From Denitrovibrio sp. (GTDB taxonomy: Bacteria > Chrysiogenota > Deferribacteres > Deferribacterales > Geovibrionaceae), in the NCBI GenBank assembly GCA_002869185.1, contig PKTN01000001.1, positions 62,001 through 126,000 of the forward strand: DNA of 64,000 nucleotides. The letters run 5' to 3'. The position numbers and the translations under genes were made by a program. The notes below the pieces were generated by a model. The model was not told the DNA's origin and ran no database searches. It saw only the letters and a list, made by a program, of their open reading frames with translations. This document shows positions 1 through 11,098 of the stretch, in pieces; positions within the stretch are counted from its first letter, which is position 1; each line of letters begins with the position of its first letter.

Positions 1-1305
1 TTTCAGGCATATCATGACACTCTTACAGGTCTTCCAAATAGGGAACTGCTTGGTGATAGAATAGATGTTGCCCTTGCCTACAGCGCCAGACATGGAAAGA
101 AGCTGGCGGTTATGTTTGTAGACCTAGATAATTTCAAATATATTAACGATACTGCAGGTCATCATGTTGGAGATGTCTTCCTTAAGGAGATTGCCAGTAT
201 ACTTAAAGAATCATGTAGAGATGAGGATACTGTTGCCAGAATAGGTGGTGATGAGTTTGTTATACTGCTACCTGATATTGAAAATGAAACAAGTGCGGAA
301 AACGTAGCAGAAAGAATATTTGAGGCACTCTCTGAGACTATTGTTATAAATGGATACCGTTTAATGGCTGGAGCCAGTATGGGTATGGCTTTCTTTCCAA
401 AGGATGGCGAGTCTGTCACTGAATTACTTCGAAACGCAGATACGGCAATGTATCATGCGAAACAACACGGAAAGGGGCACTTTGAAAAGTATAACTCTAC
501 AATGGATGTTATAAGTGTCGATAGAACTGGAATAGAAGCTGACATTAGACGTGGGTTAAAGAAACGAGAGTTTATAGTATATTATCAACCTGTAACAAGC
601 TTGATTGATGGCTGTGTGAAAGGCTTCGAGGCTTTAGTTAGATGGCGTAGAGAGGACGTCTCAATAACGATGCCGGGCGATTTTATAGATGTTGCTGAGC
701 AATCACTTCTGATCAATGAGCTCGGGGATTACGTTCTAAGAGAGACATGTCAAGTGATGGAACGTATGGCAGAGAAAGGATATGGCTATCTAAGTTACTC
801 AGTAAACGTAAGTAGTAGACAGTTTCAGAACCCTGAGTTCCCTATTAAAGTGAAGAAGACCCTGGAAGAATTTAAGATTGCTCCTCATAAGCTCATCTTC
901 GAAATTACAGAGAATACAGTTGTTATGGATATTCAAGCAGCTATTAAAACGATGAAAATTATTAAAGGTTATGGGATCCGTATATCTTTGGATGATTTTG
1001 GTACTGGGTATTCATCACTTATGTATCTTCAAGAATTTCCTGTTAGCATCCTAAAGATAGATAGAACTTTTACGAGAGATATCTTTGAAAGCATTGAACA
1101 GCAACATATTGTGGATGCTATTGTGTCACTGGCTAAAAACTTCGAGATGCTAGTTATCGCAGAGGGAGTGGAGAACACAAGGCAGATCGCGCACCTTAAA
1201 AAGATTCACTGTGATTTTATCCAAGGATTTTACTTCGCAAAGCCAATGCCAGAGGAAGATATGGTTAAATTACTCGACAGTGGTAGAAAACTAGAGATTT
1301 CATAA
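1..1305 (+). CDS. GGDEF-EAL domain protein (5' truncated by window edge)
   Basis: Frame is open from base 1 (FQAYHDTLTGLPNRELLGDRI...) into the 112..1305 ORF; ARIGGDEF motif; EAL-domain motifs EITENTVV and DDFGTGYSSL. Confidence 0.93.
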   Translation, partial: FQAYHDTLTGLPNRELLGDRIDVALAYSARHGKKLAVMFVDLDNFKYINDTAGHHVGDVFLKEIASILKESCRDEDTVARIGGDEFVILLPDIENETSAENVAERIFEALSETIVINGYRLMAGASMGMAFFPKDGESVTELLRNADTAMYHAKQHGKGHFEKYNSTMDVISVDRTGIEADIRRGLKKREFIVYYQPVTSLIDGCVKGFEALVRWRREDVSITMPGDFIDVAEQSLLINELGDYVLRETCQVMERMAEKGYGYLSYSVNVSSRQFQNPEFPIKVKKTLEEFKIAPHKLIFEITENTVVMDIQAAIKTMKIIKGYGIRISLDDFGTGYSSLMYLQEFPVSILKIDRTFTRDIFESIEQQHIVDAIVSLAKNFEMLVIAEGVENTRQIAHLKKIHCDFIQGFYFAKPMPEEDMVKLLDSGRKLEIS

Positions 1306-1367
1306 AAATCAGATATCAGAATTATTTCTCTTTTCATTTATGCCACTCAGACTATATATTCAGATAA

Positions 1368-3806
1368 ATGATACGTCATAAACTCCAACAAAAAATACTT
1401 ACAGTTATTATTGTCCTTACGATTATCCCGCTAGTTATAATTACAGGTTACTCTATTAATAACCTTAATCAAGTGGAGAAATACCTTCGTGCAAATGCTT
1501 CCAATGCACTTGATAAGCAAGCTACTGACTCTTTAGTCCTTCGAACAAGAGGGGTCGCAGCAGAGGTGGCATCTTTTCTGAAAAACGTCGAAAGTGACCT
1601 TAAAACTCTTGCCATGTTGAAGCCTGATAAGGGTTACTATAAATCATTTTATCAAACACATAAGAAACAGATATGGTCTGTGAAAAACGGAACGGATTAT
1701 ATATACGATTTGCCTCTATATAAAGAGATTACCTTTGTGCTTCCTACTGGGCAGGAGTTTTTACGCATATTGGATGGTGAGTTTACTGGTGAGCTTAGAG
1801 ATGTTTCAGACCCAAAGAATACAACTTATAAGAATGAAGAATATTTCAATAAAGCTTTGGCGTTAAAGAAAGGCGAGGTGTATGTATCCAGAGTTACAGG
1901 TTTTCACGCACTCAAGAATGCCAAAGAGTTCAATGGTGTTATTAGGTTTAGTATGCCTGTGCATGCAGATGACGGATCACTTAGAGGGGTCTGTGTCCTT
2001 TCACTAGATCATAAGCACCTTATGGAGTTTATCTCACACATTACTTCAGCAGAAGAGAGCTTTGTCGCATTGCCAAGATACGCAGAGGGGAACTATGCTT
2101 TTATGTTTGATGATGAGGGTTGGATAATAGCTCACCCAAAACACTGGGACATCAGAGGGTATGATAAAGATGGTAAACTGGTTCCAGCATATACAGTTGA
2201 TTCGCAAGCAGAAGATATTGAGACAGGGCGGATACCTTATAACCTAAAAAAAGCTGGCTTTATCCATAAGAATTATCAGGTGGCTGCTGAGTCGGTTAGT
2301 GCCAAAGAGTATGGAGTCGTTGACGTTACTAACGTAGGTGGTTCGAAGAAGATTATGGCTTATGCGCCTATTATATATAATTCTGGCGAATATGAAGCGA
2401 CAGGTATTTTTGGTGGAGTTACTATAGGGGCACAGGTTAAACAGTTTCATAAGCCTGCTATAGCGATATCAGACGTTATAAAAAATGGTGTTAGTGGTTT
2501 TGTCCTTCGTTCTTTCTTTTTTGTACTACTGAGTGTGATTGCTGTTATTTATGTTGGCTACAGGCTCTCTAGAGGGATTACAAAGCCTCTTATTAGCCTT
2601 ACTGATGGAACAAAAGAGATGGCAAAAGGTAATTTCCAAGCATTGGTTAGTGTTGCCAGTGATGACGAGGTTGGTCAGCTTGCATCCTCTTTTAATAAGA
2701 TGGCTAAAGAACTTGAGCAACGAAGGGATAATCTTGAAAAAACAATAGATAAGTTAAATCAGTCTAAAGATGAGATAACTAAAGAGCGAAACTTTAAGAC
2801 TGTCCTTTTTGAGAATATAGAAACAGGGATATTGACACTAGATGCTGAAAATAGAGTAACGTCAATAAACGAACCTTTAAAAAAGATACTTGGTCTGGAT
2901 GGTGCTGACATGGGCATAGACATCCTTGATTTTTTTGCACTTTGTCCTGATGTCGTTAGCGCTGTAGCCCCTCATTTGAAAGATGATGTAAAGACCAAGT
3001 GGAATGATTATGTAAAGGTGATGAAGGATGGAAGAGAGCTTACATTTAGGCTGGCATTTTTGCCACTCGGAGAAGACCGCGCTGATGGTCGTATCCTCAC
3101 TATAGAAGATCTGACAGAGCGAGTTAATATGCGTGATCAGATGGAGCGTATGCGTAGACTTGCGTCTATGGGGCGTCTGTCTGCTGGGCTTGCACACGAG
3201 ATACGCAATCCATTGACAGGAATAAGCATAATGTTGGACGATCTCCACGATAGGCTTATAGAGAGCCCTGATGATCAGTCGCTGATTCAGCGTTCACTCC
3301 TTGAGATGGAGAGGCTTGAGAACCTGATAAACGAACTTCTTGATTTTGCTGTTGTGAAAGAGTCTAAGATGCAGTCAGTTAATATAGAAAAAGTGATTTC
3401 AGACATAATTATTTTGATGAACAAGCAGTGCGAGAGGGCTGGTATTAAGTTGGTTACAAACTTTACAAGTTTACCTAGTGTTCGTGCTGATGATTCGAAG
3501 CTTAAGCAGGCGTTTATAAACCTTATTGCCAATGCTATCGACTCTATGAAGGGGGGAGGTCGTCTTACTATCTCAATCACAGAGAATGAATCAAGTGTCG
3601 TTGTGACAGTTAGCGATACTGGAATGGGGATAGAACAAGATAAACTACCGTTGATATTTGAGCCTTTTTACACAATGAAGAAGGGTGGTGCAGGGCTAGG
3701 ACTATCTATAACTCACAACATTATTTCTGAGCATGAAGGGGCAATCACTGTTGATAGTGAGTTAGGTGTGGGGACTAGTTTTATTGTGACTCTGCCAAAA
3801 TCCTAA
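1368..3806 (+). CDS. Membrane sensor histidine kinase (extracytoplasmic sensor, HAMP, PAS, HisKA/HATPase)
   Basis: N-terminal TM, large periplasmic region, second TM followed by HAMP; H-box GLAHEIRNPLTGI; N/G boxes NLIANAIDSM, DTGMGIE, GGAGLGLSI. Confidence 0.92.
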   Translation: MIRHKLQQKILTVIIVLTIIPLVIITGYSINNLNQVEKYLRANASNALDKQATDSLVLRTRGVAAEVASFLKNVESDLKTLAMLKPDKGYYKSFYQTHKKQIWSVKNGTDYIYDLPLYKEITFVLPTGQEFLRILDGEFTGELRDVSDPKNTTYKNEEYFNKALALKKGEVYVSRVTGFHALKNAKEFNGVIRFSMPVHADDGSLRGVCVLSLDHKHLMEFISHITSAEESFVALPRYAEGNYAFMFDDEGWIIAHPKHWDIRGYDKDGKLVPAYTVDSQAEDIETGRIPYNLKKAGFIHKNYQVAAESVSAKEYGVVDVTNVGGSKKIMAYAPIIYNSGEYEATGIFGGVTIGAQVKQFHKPAIAISDVIKNGVSGFVLRSFFFVLLSVIAVIYVGYRLSRGITKPLISLTDGTKEMAKGNFQALVSVASDDEVGQLASSFNKMAKELEQRRDNLEKTIDKLNQSKDEITKERNFKTVLFENIETGILTLDAENRVTSINEPLKKILGLDGADMGIDILDFFALCPDVVSAVAPHLKDDVKTKWNDYVKVMKDGRELTFRLAFLPLGEDRADGRILTIEDLTERVNMRDQMERMRRLASMGRLSAGLAHEIRNPLTGISIMLDDLHDRLIESPDDQSLIQRSLLEMERLENLINELLDFAVVKESKMQSVNIEKVISDIIILMNKQCERAGIKLVTNFTSLPSVRADDSKLKQAFINLIANAIDSMKGGGRLTISITENESSVVVTVSDTGMGIEQDKLPLIFEPFYTMKKGGAGLGLSITHNIISEHEGAITVDSELGVGTSFIVTLPKS

Positions 3807-3816
3807 AATCCTCTAT

Positions 3817-3834
3817 GTGGTGAATTTTCGCCAC
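3817..3834. promoter_or_regulatory. UAS-like dyad GTGGTGAATTTTCGCCAC
   Basis: Near-palindrome upstream of the response regulator gene; same motif family as three sites between the regulator and the DASS transporter. Confidence 0.6.
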
Positions 3835-3916
3835 TTTGCTGTTGCTATTCTAATTACTCATAAGTATTATTGTATTTAATAATTACAACTCAATTCTAAA
3901 AACTAGGTTATTTATT

Positions 3917-5299
3917 ATGGAACGTATACTTATCGTCGATGATGAAGCATTTATTCGTGAAAATCTTGAAAGAGTTTTACAATCTGACGGATATCGAACT
4001 ATATCAGCCGAAAATGGAAACGAAGCACTCACAGCTATTAGCGAACAAGAGGTTGACCTTGTACTCCTTGATCTTAACCTTGGTGCCGAGAGTGGGCTTG
4101 AAGTTCTTAGTAGCCTAAGGGAGATTGAACCTAATCTTTTAGTAATTATAATAACAGGTTATGGTACTGTTGAAAGTGCTGTCGAAGCACTTAAACTTGG
4201 AGCATACGACTATATAAAGAAGCCATTTAAAGCTGATGCGATACACCTTATTGTACGTCTTGCTCTTGAAACTCAATCACTTAAAAGGGAGATGAGGCAG
4301 CTTAGGCGTGATGGTGCGACGCATCATTTTACTGAAGAGATGATAGGCTCAAGCCCGCAGATATTACAGGTTTTTGACCAGATAAGAGAGGTTTCCAAAC
4401 ATGGGACATCCACTGTGCTAATAACTGGTGAGAGTGGCACTGGTAAAGAACTTGCGGCAAGGGCTATACATAAATACTCTGAACGTTCTAATCAGCCATT
4501 TATAGAGATAAACTGTGGTTCACTTCCGTTAAACCTTTTGGAATCAGAGCTTTTTGGATATGAGAAGGGTGCATTCACCGATGCTAAGATCCGAAAAAAG
4601 GGGCTTATCGAAGAGGCTGACGGTGGGACTCTGTTTCTGGATGAGATAGGCGAGATGGATATTTCTCTTCAGGTTAAACTACTTAGAGTGTTAGAAGAGC
4701 GTAATATTAGACGGATTGGTGGCTCTAGAAATATAGAGATAGACACAAGGGTCATTGCTGCGACTAATAGAGATTTAAAATTAGCTGTTGAAGATAAAGA
4801 ATTTAGGGAAGATTTATATTATAGATTAAACGTTGTTCCAATATTCTTGCCCCCTCTTAGAGAGAGAAAAGAGGATATTACGCAACTTTTGAATTTTTTT
4901 ATTAAAAGGTTTAGTAAACAGTTTAATAAACAGGTGAAAGATGTATCTAGACAGGCTTTGGATATGATTCTTAATTATAGGTGGCCTGGTAATGCTAGGG
5001 AGTTGAGGAATGTTGTTGAGAGGATATGTATTATGAGCAGTAGTGTTCATATTACCCCTGACACACTTCCGAAAGAGATAACTGGTGAACCTGTAAATAC
5101 CTCTGTTAAAGAGTGTTTCAGCCTGAATGAAACGGGACTTAATCTTGAAGAAGAGATCGCGTCTATAGAGAAAGAATACATAAGAAAAGCTCTTCAGATG
5201 ACAGGGGCTAATGTTGCTAAAACTTCAAGACTTTTGCAGATTCCTAGGGGGACTCTGAGGTATAAGATAGAGAAATATGAGCTAACTGATACTGACTAA
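3917..5299 (+). CDS. NtrC/DctD-family sigma-54-dependent response regulator
   Basis: Receiver domain ([13 protein letters not shown]), AAA+ with GESGTGKE and GAFTDA motifs, C-terminal Fis-type HTH ([21 protein letters not shown]). Confidence 0.95.
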   Translation: MERILIVDDEAFIRENLERVLQSDGYRTISAENGNEALTAISEQEVDLVLLDLNLGAESGLEVLSSLREIEPNLLVIIITGYGTVESAVEALKLGAYDYIKKPFKADAIHLIVRLALETQSLKREMRQLRRDGATHHFTEEMIGSSPQILQVFDQIREVSKHGTSTVLITGESGTGKELAARAIHKYSERSNQPFIEINCGSLPLNLLESELFGYEKGAFTDAKIRKKGLIEEADGGTLFLDEIGEMDISLQVKLLRVLEERNIRRIGGSRNIEIDTRVIAATNRDLKLAVEDKEFREDLYYRLNVVPIFLPPLRERKEDITQLLNFFIKRFSKQFNKQVKDVSRQALDMILNYRWPGNARELRNVVERICIMSSSVHITPDTLPKEITGEPVNTSVKECFSLNETGLNLEEEIASIEKEYIRKALQMTGANVAKTSRLLQIPRGTLRYKIEKYELTDTD

Positions 5300-5307
5300 T
5301 TGTAAAT

Positions 5308-5325
5308 CTGGTTGAAATTAGCCAC
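5308..5325. promoter_or_regulatory. UAS-like element CTGGTTGAAATTAGCCAC
   Basis: Matches the motif GTGGCTGAAATTCGCCAC. Confidence 0.55.
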
Positions 5326-5335
5326 AGTAGATAAT

Positions 5336-5353
5336 GTGGCTGAAATCCGCCTG
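5336..5353. promoter_or_regulatory. UAS-like element GTGGCTGAAATCCGCCTG
   Basis: Matches the motif GTGGCTGAAATTCGCCAC. Confidence 0.6.
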
Positions 5354-5417
5354 ATATGAATATGTTATTAAGTATAAACGTGTTAGCTTTATTTGTTGGT
5401 GTTTTTTTTTGTATTTG

Positions 5418-5435
5418 GTGGCTGAAATTCGCCAT
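5418..5435. promoter_or_regulatory. UAS-like element GTGGCTGAAATTCGCCAT
   Basis: Best match to the repeated motif; about 130 bp upstream of a sigma-54 promoter. Confidence 0.62.
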
Positions 5436-5567
5436 GTTTTTTACTTTTAATCTATTTCAAATTTATAACAACTTTATACATCGGCAACTAGATGAAGTCA
5501 TATGTGACCTTTACCCTCAATAACTTATATAAATACCCTAAGTTACTCTTTTTAAAATAATATCTAC

Positions 5568-5582
5568 TGGCACGCCTATTGC
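5568..5582 (+). promoter_or_regulatory. Sigma-54 -24/-12 promoter TGGCACGCCTATTGC
   Basis: Matches TGGCAC-N5-TTGC; upstream of the DASS gene starting at 5631. Confidence 0.85.
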
Positions 5583-5630
5583 TTTTATCAGCGAGTCAAT
5601 TCAATAGTTTTATTTTTTAAGGAGAATTCT

Positions 5631-7370
5631 ATGGTCGCTAATATTTGGAATCGTTTGTGGGTTATGCACGACGAAACAAAAGCTCTAACACTTTTCAGCC
5701 CTAAGGCTATGCTCAAAAAATTCACTGGTAACTCATATTCAACTGATGTTAACCCTGAGCACGACGTTGATCTCGCTGATGAAATGGACGAAGCACCAGC
5801 AGAGCACAACAGACGTGTGACACCTAGTCCTGACGGTCTTGAAGAGGGTGAACCTCGTGAATATACTACAAGACAAAAGATAGGGCTTATACTCGGACCT
5901 GTACTGTTTATACTTATGCTTATAGTTCCAACCCCAGGTGGAATGGAACCAGTGGCTCAGAAGATGGCAGCAGTAGCATTCCTTATGGCTACATGGTGGA
6001 TGTGTGAATCTATCCCAATCCCTGCTACAAGTCTTTTGCCACTTGCTCTTTTCCCTCTGCTTGGGATTATGCATACAAAAAAGGCTGCTGCACCTTATGC
6101 TAGTCATCTAATCTTCCTTTTTATGGGTGGATTTATTATCGCTCTTTCAATGCAGCGTTGGAACCTTCATAAGCGTATTGCTATGAATATCGTTAAGGTA
6201 GTAGGTTTCTCACCTAGCCGTCTTATCTTCGGATTTATGGCTGCGACAGCTGTTTTGTCTGCTTTCGTTTCTAACACAGCTACAACAGTTATGATGATGC
6301 CTATTGGTCTTGCTATTGTTCATCACGTAGTAGAGGAAGGGACTAAAGAGGGGCTTGATAAGGATATTGATTTCTCACCTGAAAAGTTCGCATTTGGGCT
6401 TAACCTTATGCTTGGTATAGCTTACGCTGCCTCAATCGGTGGCATAGCAACGCTCATCGGAACACCTCCTAACACGGTCCTTGCTGGTTACCTTAACAAA
6501 ACATACGGTTATGAGATCACTTTTGCATCATGGCTTATGGTTGGTGTACCACTCGTGCTTGTATTCCTCCCTCTTTGCTGGTTATGGCTTACAAGAGTAG
6601 CTAACCCTATGAAACTTAAGAAAGTTCCTTGTGGTAAAGAGCTTATTGGTGCAGAGCTTAAAAAGATGGGAAGTATGGTTCCAGGAGAGAAGTGGACACT
6701 TGTTGTTTTCACTCTTACAGCTCTTGGTTGGATATTCCGTAAGAAGCTCGGATTTATGTTCGCAGACCCAAAACTTATAACGGATGCAACTATAGCTATG
6801 ACAGGAGCACTTCTTCTTTTCATGATCCCAATCAATATGAAAAAGAATCAATTCGTAATGGATTGGCACTGGGCTTCTAAACTACCTTGGGGAGTTCTTA
6901 TACTCTTTGGTGGTGGTCTTAGTATGGCGGCTGGTTTCAAGACATCTAAGCTTGCTGAATGGATCGGTTCTCAGGTTTCACTTCTGGAGCACGCACCAAT
7001 AATCGTATTGATTTTTGCAGTTGCAACACTCATAATCTTCCTCACAGAGCTTACGTCAAACACAGCTACATCTGCTATGGTTATGCCTATCCTGTCAGCT
7101 GTCGCTATAGGGCTTGGTCAAAATCCACTTCTGCTTGTTGTACCTGCTGCAATAGCTGCTTCATGTGCATTCATGCTCCCTGTTGCTACACCGCCTAACG
7201 CCATTGTATTTGGCTCAGGCTATGTTACGATACCGCAGATGGTTAAGAGTGGAATTGGTCTCAATATAATTGGTATCATTCTTACAGTTGCTATTACTTA
7301 TCTCATAGTATTCCCAGTTTTTGGAATAGAGATTAATGTCCTTCCTGTATGGGCAACAATGCTTAAATAA
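5631..7370 (+). CDS. DASS/SLC13-family anion (dicarboxylate-type) symporter
   Basis: Multi-TM protein with SNTATTVMMMPI and TSNTATSAMVMPI motifs typical of DASS; GGAG RBS upstream. Confidence 0.9.
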   Translation: MVANIWNRLWVMHDETKALTLFSPKAMLKKFTGNSYSTDVNPEHDVDLADEMDEAPAEHNRRVTPSPDGLEEGEPREYTTRQKIGLILGPVLFILMLIVPTPGGMEPVAQKMAAVAFLMATWWMCESIPIPATSLLPLALFPLLGIMHTKKAAAPYASHLIFLFMGGFIIALSMQRWNLHKRIAMNIVKVVGFSPSRLIFGFMAATAVLSAFVSNTATTVMMMPIGLAIVHHVVEEGTKEGLDKDIDFSPEKFAFGLNLMLGIAYAASIGGIATLIGTPPNTVLAGYLNKTYGYEITFASWLMVGVPLVLVFLPLCWLWLTRVANPMKLKKVPCGKELIGAELKKMGSMVPGEKWTLVVFTLTALGWIFRKKLGFMFADPKLITDATIAMTGALLLFMIPINMKKNQFVMDWHWASKLPWGVLILFGGGLSMAAGFKTSKLAEWIGSQVSLLEHAPIIVLIFAVATLIIFLTELTSNTATSAMVMPILSAVAIGLGQNPLLLVVPAAIAASCAFMLPVATPPNAIVFGSGYVTIPQMVKSGIGLNIIGIILTVAITYLIVFPVFGIEINVLPVWATMLK

Positions 7371-7414
7371 TCAAATAGAAAACCATATAGGCATTATGTC
7401 TATAAAATATTATC

Positions 7415-7449
7415 AACGCTCAGGTAAATTACTATCTGAGCGTTTTTTT
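7415..7449 (+). terminator. Intrinsic terminator
   Basis: AACGCTCAG...CTGAGCGTT stem followed by a T run. Confidence 0.85.
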
Positions 7450-7868
7450 ATATGTAGTGTAAAAAGGCTGAAATATTATAACAGTGTTCTTATGGTTAAA
7501 GTTTTTAAATAAATAATAAAACAATTTAGTTGAATAATTTTAGATCTTTGCTGCTTTTTTTTGTCTATGATTTGAAATATGCAAATAATTATATGTTTCC
7601 AAGAATCGCACTGTAACAAAAGTTAGAACTGTTTTATTATTAAAAAATTTAATGCGAGCGTTTTATATTTCTAATCATATGTTCTTATTATAAAAATATA
7701 ATAAATCGGAACTTTGTTTTAAAAATAGCACACGTTTGTTTAGTATTGAATTTTGTAATGATATATTTAATTGATAATACAGGATATTTTATTTTTGATG
7801 ATCGTCTTTTTATTTTGTTGATAAATGCTTTATCAAAATGAACATTTAAAAAAATTTGAGGTTTAAGT

Positions 7869-8972
7869 ATGTCAGACAATTCTTTTTTTAGTGGTGGGAT
7901 CAATAGACGTGAGTTTTTACGTCTCTCCGCAGGTCTAACCGCAATGATGGGTTTACCATATTCTATGCACACAAAAGTTGCTGAAGCGGCAGTAGCTGAC
8001 GACCGTCCACCTGTTATATGGCTTCACTTTCAAGAGTGTACAGGTTGTTCTGAGTCGCTTATTCGTTCTGGTCATCCAGATACTGCTTCACTAATACTAG
8101 ATCTTATCTCACTCGATTACCACGAGACACTTATGATAGGTTCAGGACATCAGGCAGAAGAATCTCTGCACAAGAGTATGAAGAACAACTGGGGCAAGTA
8201 TATCCTTGTTGTCGAGGGTGCGGTTCCTATGGCAGAGAACGGTATCTACTGTAAGGTTGCAGGTAAAACAGCAGCAGACTCTCTTAAAGAGGTCTCAGAG
8301 GGTGCAGCAGCAGTTATCTGTATCGGTACTTGCTCATCTTTCGGAGGAGTACAGGCGGCTGCTCCAAACCCAACGGGGGCTGTTTCTGCGGCTAGTCTAA
8401 TAACGGATAAACCAGTTATTAATATTCCTGGCTGTCCTCCTAGTCCTTATAACCTCCTCGCAACTATACTCTACTACTTAACATTAAAAAAACTTCCAAA
8501 GCTCGACAAACTCAACAGACCAGAGTTTGCATACGGCAGAAGAATACATGAGCATTGCGAAAGAAGACCACATTTTGATGCTGGTCGTTTTGCAGAGCAG
8601 TTTGGTGATGAAGGTCACTCACAAGGTTATTGCCTATATAAACTTGGTTGTAAAGGACCTGTAACACACGCTAACTGTAGCGTTCAGAGGTTTAACGATG
8701 TCGGTGTATGGCCTGTCTCAATGGGGCACCCTTGTATTGGCTGTACAGAGCCTGATGTTATGTTTCATACTTCTATTTACGATAAGGTACAGATACACGA
8801 AGTTACTCCTCCTGATTTCTATCCAAATGCTAAACCATCAAAACGAGGTAAGGGTGCTGATCCACTGACAACAGCGGTTGTTGGTATGTTTGCAGGTGCT
8901 GGAATTGGTGCTAGTGCTATGATGGCGAAAAAGCTTCCGCAGGAGGGCGAAGATGAAGAAGACAAGACGTGA
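7869..8972 (+). CDS. hybO: [NiFe] hydrogenase small subunit (Tat signal, C-terminal anchor)
   Basis: Tat-like motif RREFLRLSAG; ECTGCSES, GTCSSFGG, GCPPSP, CIGCTEP Fe-S ligand motifs. Confidence 0.93.
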   Translation: MSDNSFFSGGINRREFLRLSAGLTAMMGLPYSMHTKVAEAAVADDRPPVIWLHFQECTGCSESLIRSGHPDTASLILDLISLDYHETLMIGSGHQAEESLHKSMKNNWGKYILVVEGAVPMAENGIYCKVAGKTAADSLKEVSEGAAAVICIGTCSSFGGVQAAAPNPTGAVSAASLITDKPVINIPGCPPSPYNLLATILYYLTLKKLPKLDKLNRPEFAYGRRIHEHCERRPHFDAGRFAEQFGDEGHSQGYCLYKLGCKGPVTHANCSVQRFNDVGVWPVSMGHPCIGCTEPDVMFHTSIYDKVQIHEVTPPDFYPNAKPSKRGKGADPLTTAVVGMFAGAGIGASAMMAKKLPQEGEDEEDKT

Positions 8973-9891
8973 TTTTCTTAAATCAGCTGCAGTCGGAAGC
9001 GCATTCTTAGCCACTCCTTTTAGTCTCCATGCGCAAGATTTGAAAGCTAATGACGAAGCTGTAGGTATGCTTTACGACTCGACGCTTTGTGTCGGTTGCA
9101 AAGCTTGCGTTACTAGATGTAAACAGGTGAATGATATGGCAGCTGTTGATGCACCAAATGATGGAGACAGAATTTGGGATTCACCAGTTGATCTTGACTA
9201 CCGCACCAGAAATATAATTAAACTCTACAAAGAGGACGAAAAGTATTTTGCTTATGTGAAGCATCAGTGTATGCACTGCATAAAGCCAGCTTGTGTCTCT
9301 GCTTGTCCTGTTAGTGCTATGCAGAAAGAGGACGAGAGGGGGATAGTCTTTTATGATAAGAATAAATGCATCGGTTGTAGGTATTGTCAGGTAGCTTGTG
9401 CGTTTAATATACCAAAATTTGAATGGCCAGAATCATATCCAAAGATAGTTAAATGTGATCTTTGTAAATTTACTAACCTTAAGCTTAAAAATGAGCCAGC
9501 ATGTTGCGAAACCTGTCCGACAGGTGCGGTTATCTATGGTAAGCGTAAAGACTTGCTCGCTGAAGCTAAGAACAGGCTTGTCGCTTCACCAGCTAAATAT
9601 ACTGGTGAGATTTATGGCGAGCATGAGGTTGGCGGTACTAACGTACTCTATCTTGCTGGGACAAGTTTCCAAAATCTAGGCTTTGCAGAGCTTGAGCACG
9701 AGTCTGCGGCTATGATGTCAGAGCATATCCAACACACACTATATAAAGGTTTCATCGCTCCTGTTGCTTTATACGGCTTTCTTGCACTCGTTGCATTGAA
9801 AAATAGAAAGTCTGCACATCAGGTTGAGGAACAGAAGAAAGTGGCAACAGAGATAGTTGAAAAGGTAGAAAAAGATGGGGAGGAATCATAA
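8953..9891 (+). CDS. hybA: HybA-like 4Fe-4S ferredoxin hydrogenase subunit
   Basis: Tat-like RRDFLKSAA; several ferredoxin Cys clusters (CVGCKACVTRC, CMHCIKPACVSACP, CIGCRYCQVAC); overlaps the small subunit gene. Confidence 0.9.
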   Translation: MKKTRRDFLKSAAVGSAFLATPFSLHAQDLKANDEAVGMLYDSTLCVGCKACVTRCKQVNDMAAVDAPNDGDRIWDSPVDLDYRTRNIIKLYKEDEKYFAYVKHQCMHCIKPACVSACPVSAMQKEDERGIVFYDKNKCIGCRYCQVACAFNIPKFEWPESYPKIVKCDLCKFTNLKLKNEPACCETCPTGAVIYGKRKDLLAEAKNRLVASPAKYTGEIYGEHEVGGTNVLYLAGTSFQNLGFAELEHESAAMMSEHIQHTLYKGFIAPVALYGFLALVALKNRKSAHQVEEQKKVATEIVEKVEKDGEES

Positions 9892-11078
9892 TGGCACATG
9901 CAGATGAATATCACGTACATAGAGCGAAGATTCTAACTCCGTCATTCTATGTACTTCTGTTTTTTGCACTGCTCGGGTTCTTCTTTATAGGAATTCGTTT
10001 TGTAAAGGGTATCGGTGCAGTGACAAACCTTTCAGACGGTTACCCTTGGGGTATATGGATCGTTTATGATGTTGCAACTAGTACAGCTCTAGCCTGTGGT
10101 GGTTACGCTATGGCTATCATTATCTACATAATGAACCGTATGACATACCATCCACTTATACGTTCTGCGCTGGTTACAAGTTTGTTTGGATACATGCTTG
10201 CTGGTCTGTCAGTTATGGTGGATATTGGTCGTTACTTTAATGCATATAGCTTTTTCATCCCTTCTAGATGGCAACCGAACTCTGTTATGTTCGAAGTTGC
10301 AGTTTGTGTTATGGCATATAACGTAGTCCTTATGCTGGAGCTACTTCCTGCTATTCTGGAGAGATTTATTAGCTCTACAAACCCAAAGCTAAAAACATTT
10401 AAAAAGATCGCAGTTAAGATATATCCTGTCCTTGATAAGGCTCTTATTTTCATCATCGTACTTGGTATAACACTCCCTACGATGCATCAGTCTTCACTTG
10501 GGTCTATGCTTATTATCGCTAAATCAAAAGTGAACCCTATATGGCATACAGAATTTCTTCCTTTACTGTTTGTTATTAACGCCCTTTATATCGGTTATGC
10601 CGTTGTTATATTCGAGTCTTTCAGCTCGTCTATGGCTTTTAACAGACCTTTCGAATCAGAGGTTCAGCGACTTTCAAGGGTTATCCCATACATCACACTT
10701 GTTTGGCTGTGCATAAGGTTTTATGACCTTTTTAGCAGAGACCAGCTAGGTGCTGCATTCGCTGGTGACTATCCTTCTATGATGTTCCTTGCTGAGATGA
10801 TGCTCATCTCTGGTGGTTCGTTCATACTTACATGGAAACAGTTCAGGTCGTCACCTAGGATGTTGTTTATATCAGCCGTGCTACTTGTTATTGGTGGTGC
10901 TTGGTATAGGTTTAATGTTTACCTCATTGGCTTTACGCCACACGGAAACTGGAGCTATTTCCCATCATTGCCAGAGTTTTTTATTACTCTTGGTTTGGTG
11001 GCATTTGAGATACTAGGGTATATGGTTTTGGTTAAACTGTTCCCTATTATGCCAAAACTACACACTAAAAAAGCTTAA
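9891..11078 (+). CDS. hybB: HybB/NrfD-like integral membrane hydrogenase subunit
   Basis: About 10 TM protein, directly coupled to hybA-like gene. Confidence 0.9.
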   Translation: MAHADEYHVHRAKILTPSFYVLLFFALLGFFFIGIRFVKGIGAVTNLSDGYPWGIWIVYDVATSTALACGGYAMAIIIYIMNRMTYHPLIRSALVTSLFGYMLAGLSVMVDIGRYFNAYSFFIPSRWQPNSVMFEVAVCVMAYNVVLMLELLPAILERFISSTNPKLKTFKKIAVKIYPVLDKALIFIIVLGITLPTMHQSSLGSMLIIAKSKVNPIWHTEFLPLLFVINALYIGYAVVIFESFSSSMAFNRPFESEVQRLSRVIPYITLVWLCIRFYDLFSRDQLGAAFAGDYPSMMFLAEMMLISGGSFILTWKQFRSSPRMLFISAVLLVIGGAWYRFNVYLIGFTPHGNWSYFPSLPEFFITLGLVAFEILGYMVLVKLFPIMPKLHTKKA

Positions 11079-11098
11079 TTTTTCAGGAGAATAGATAA

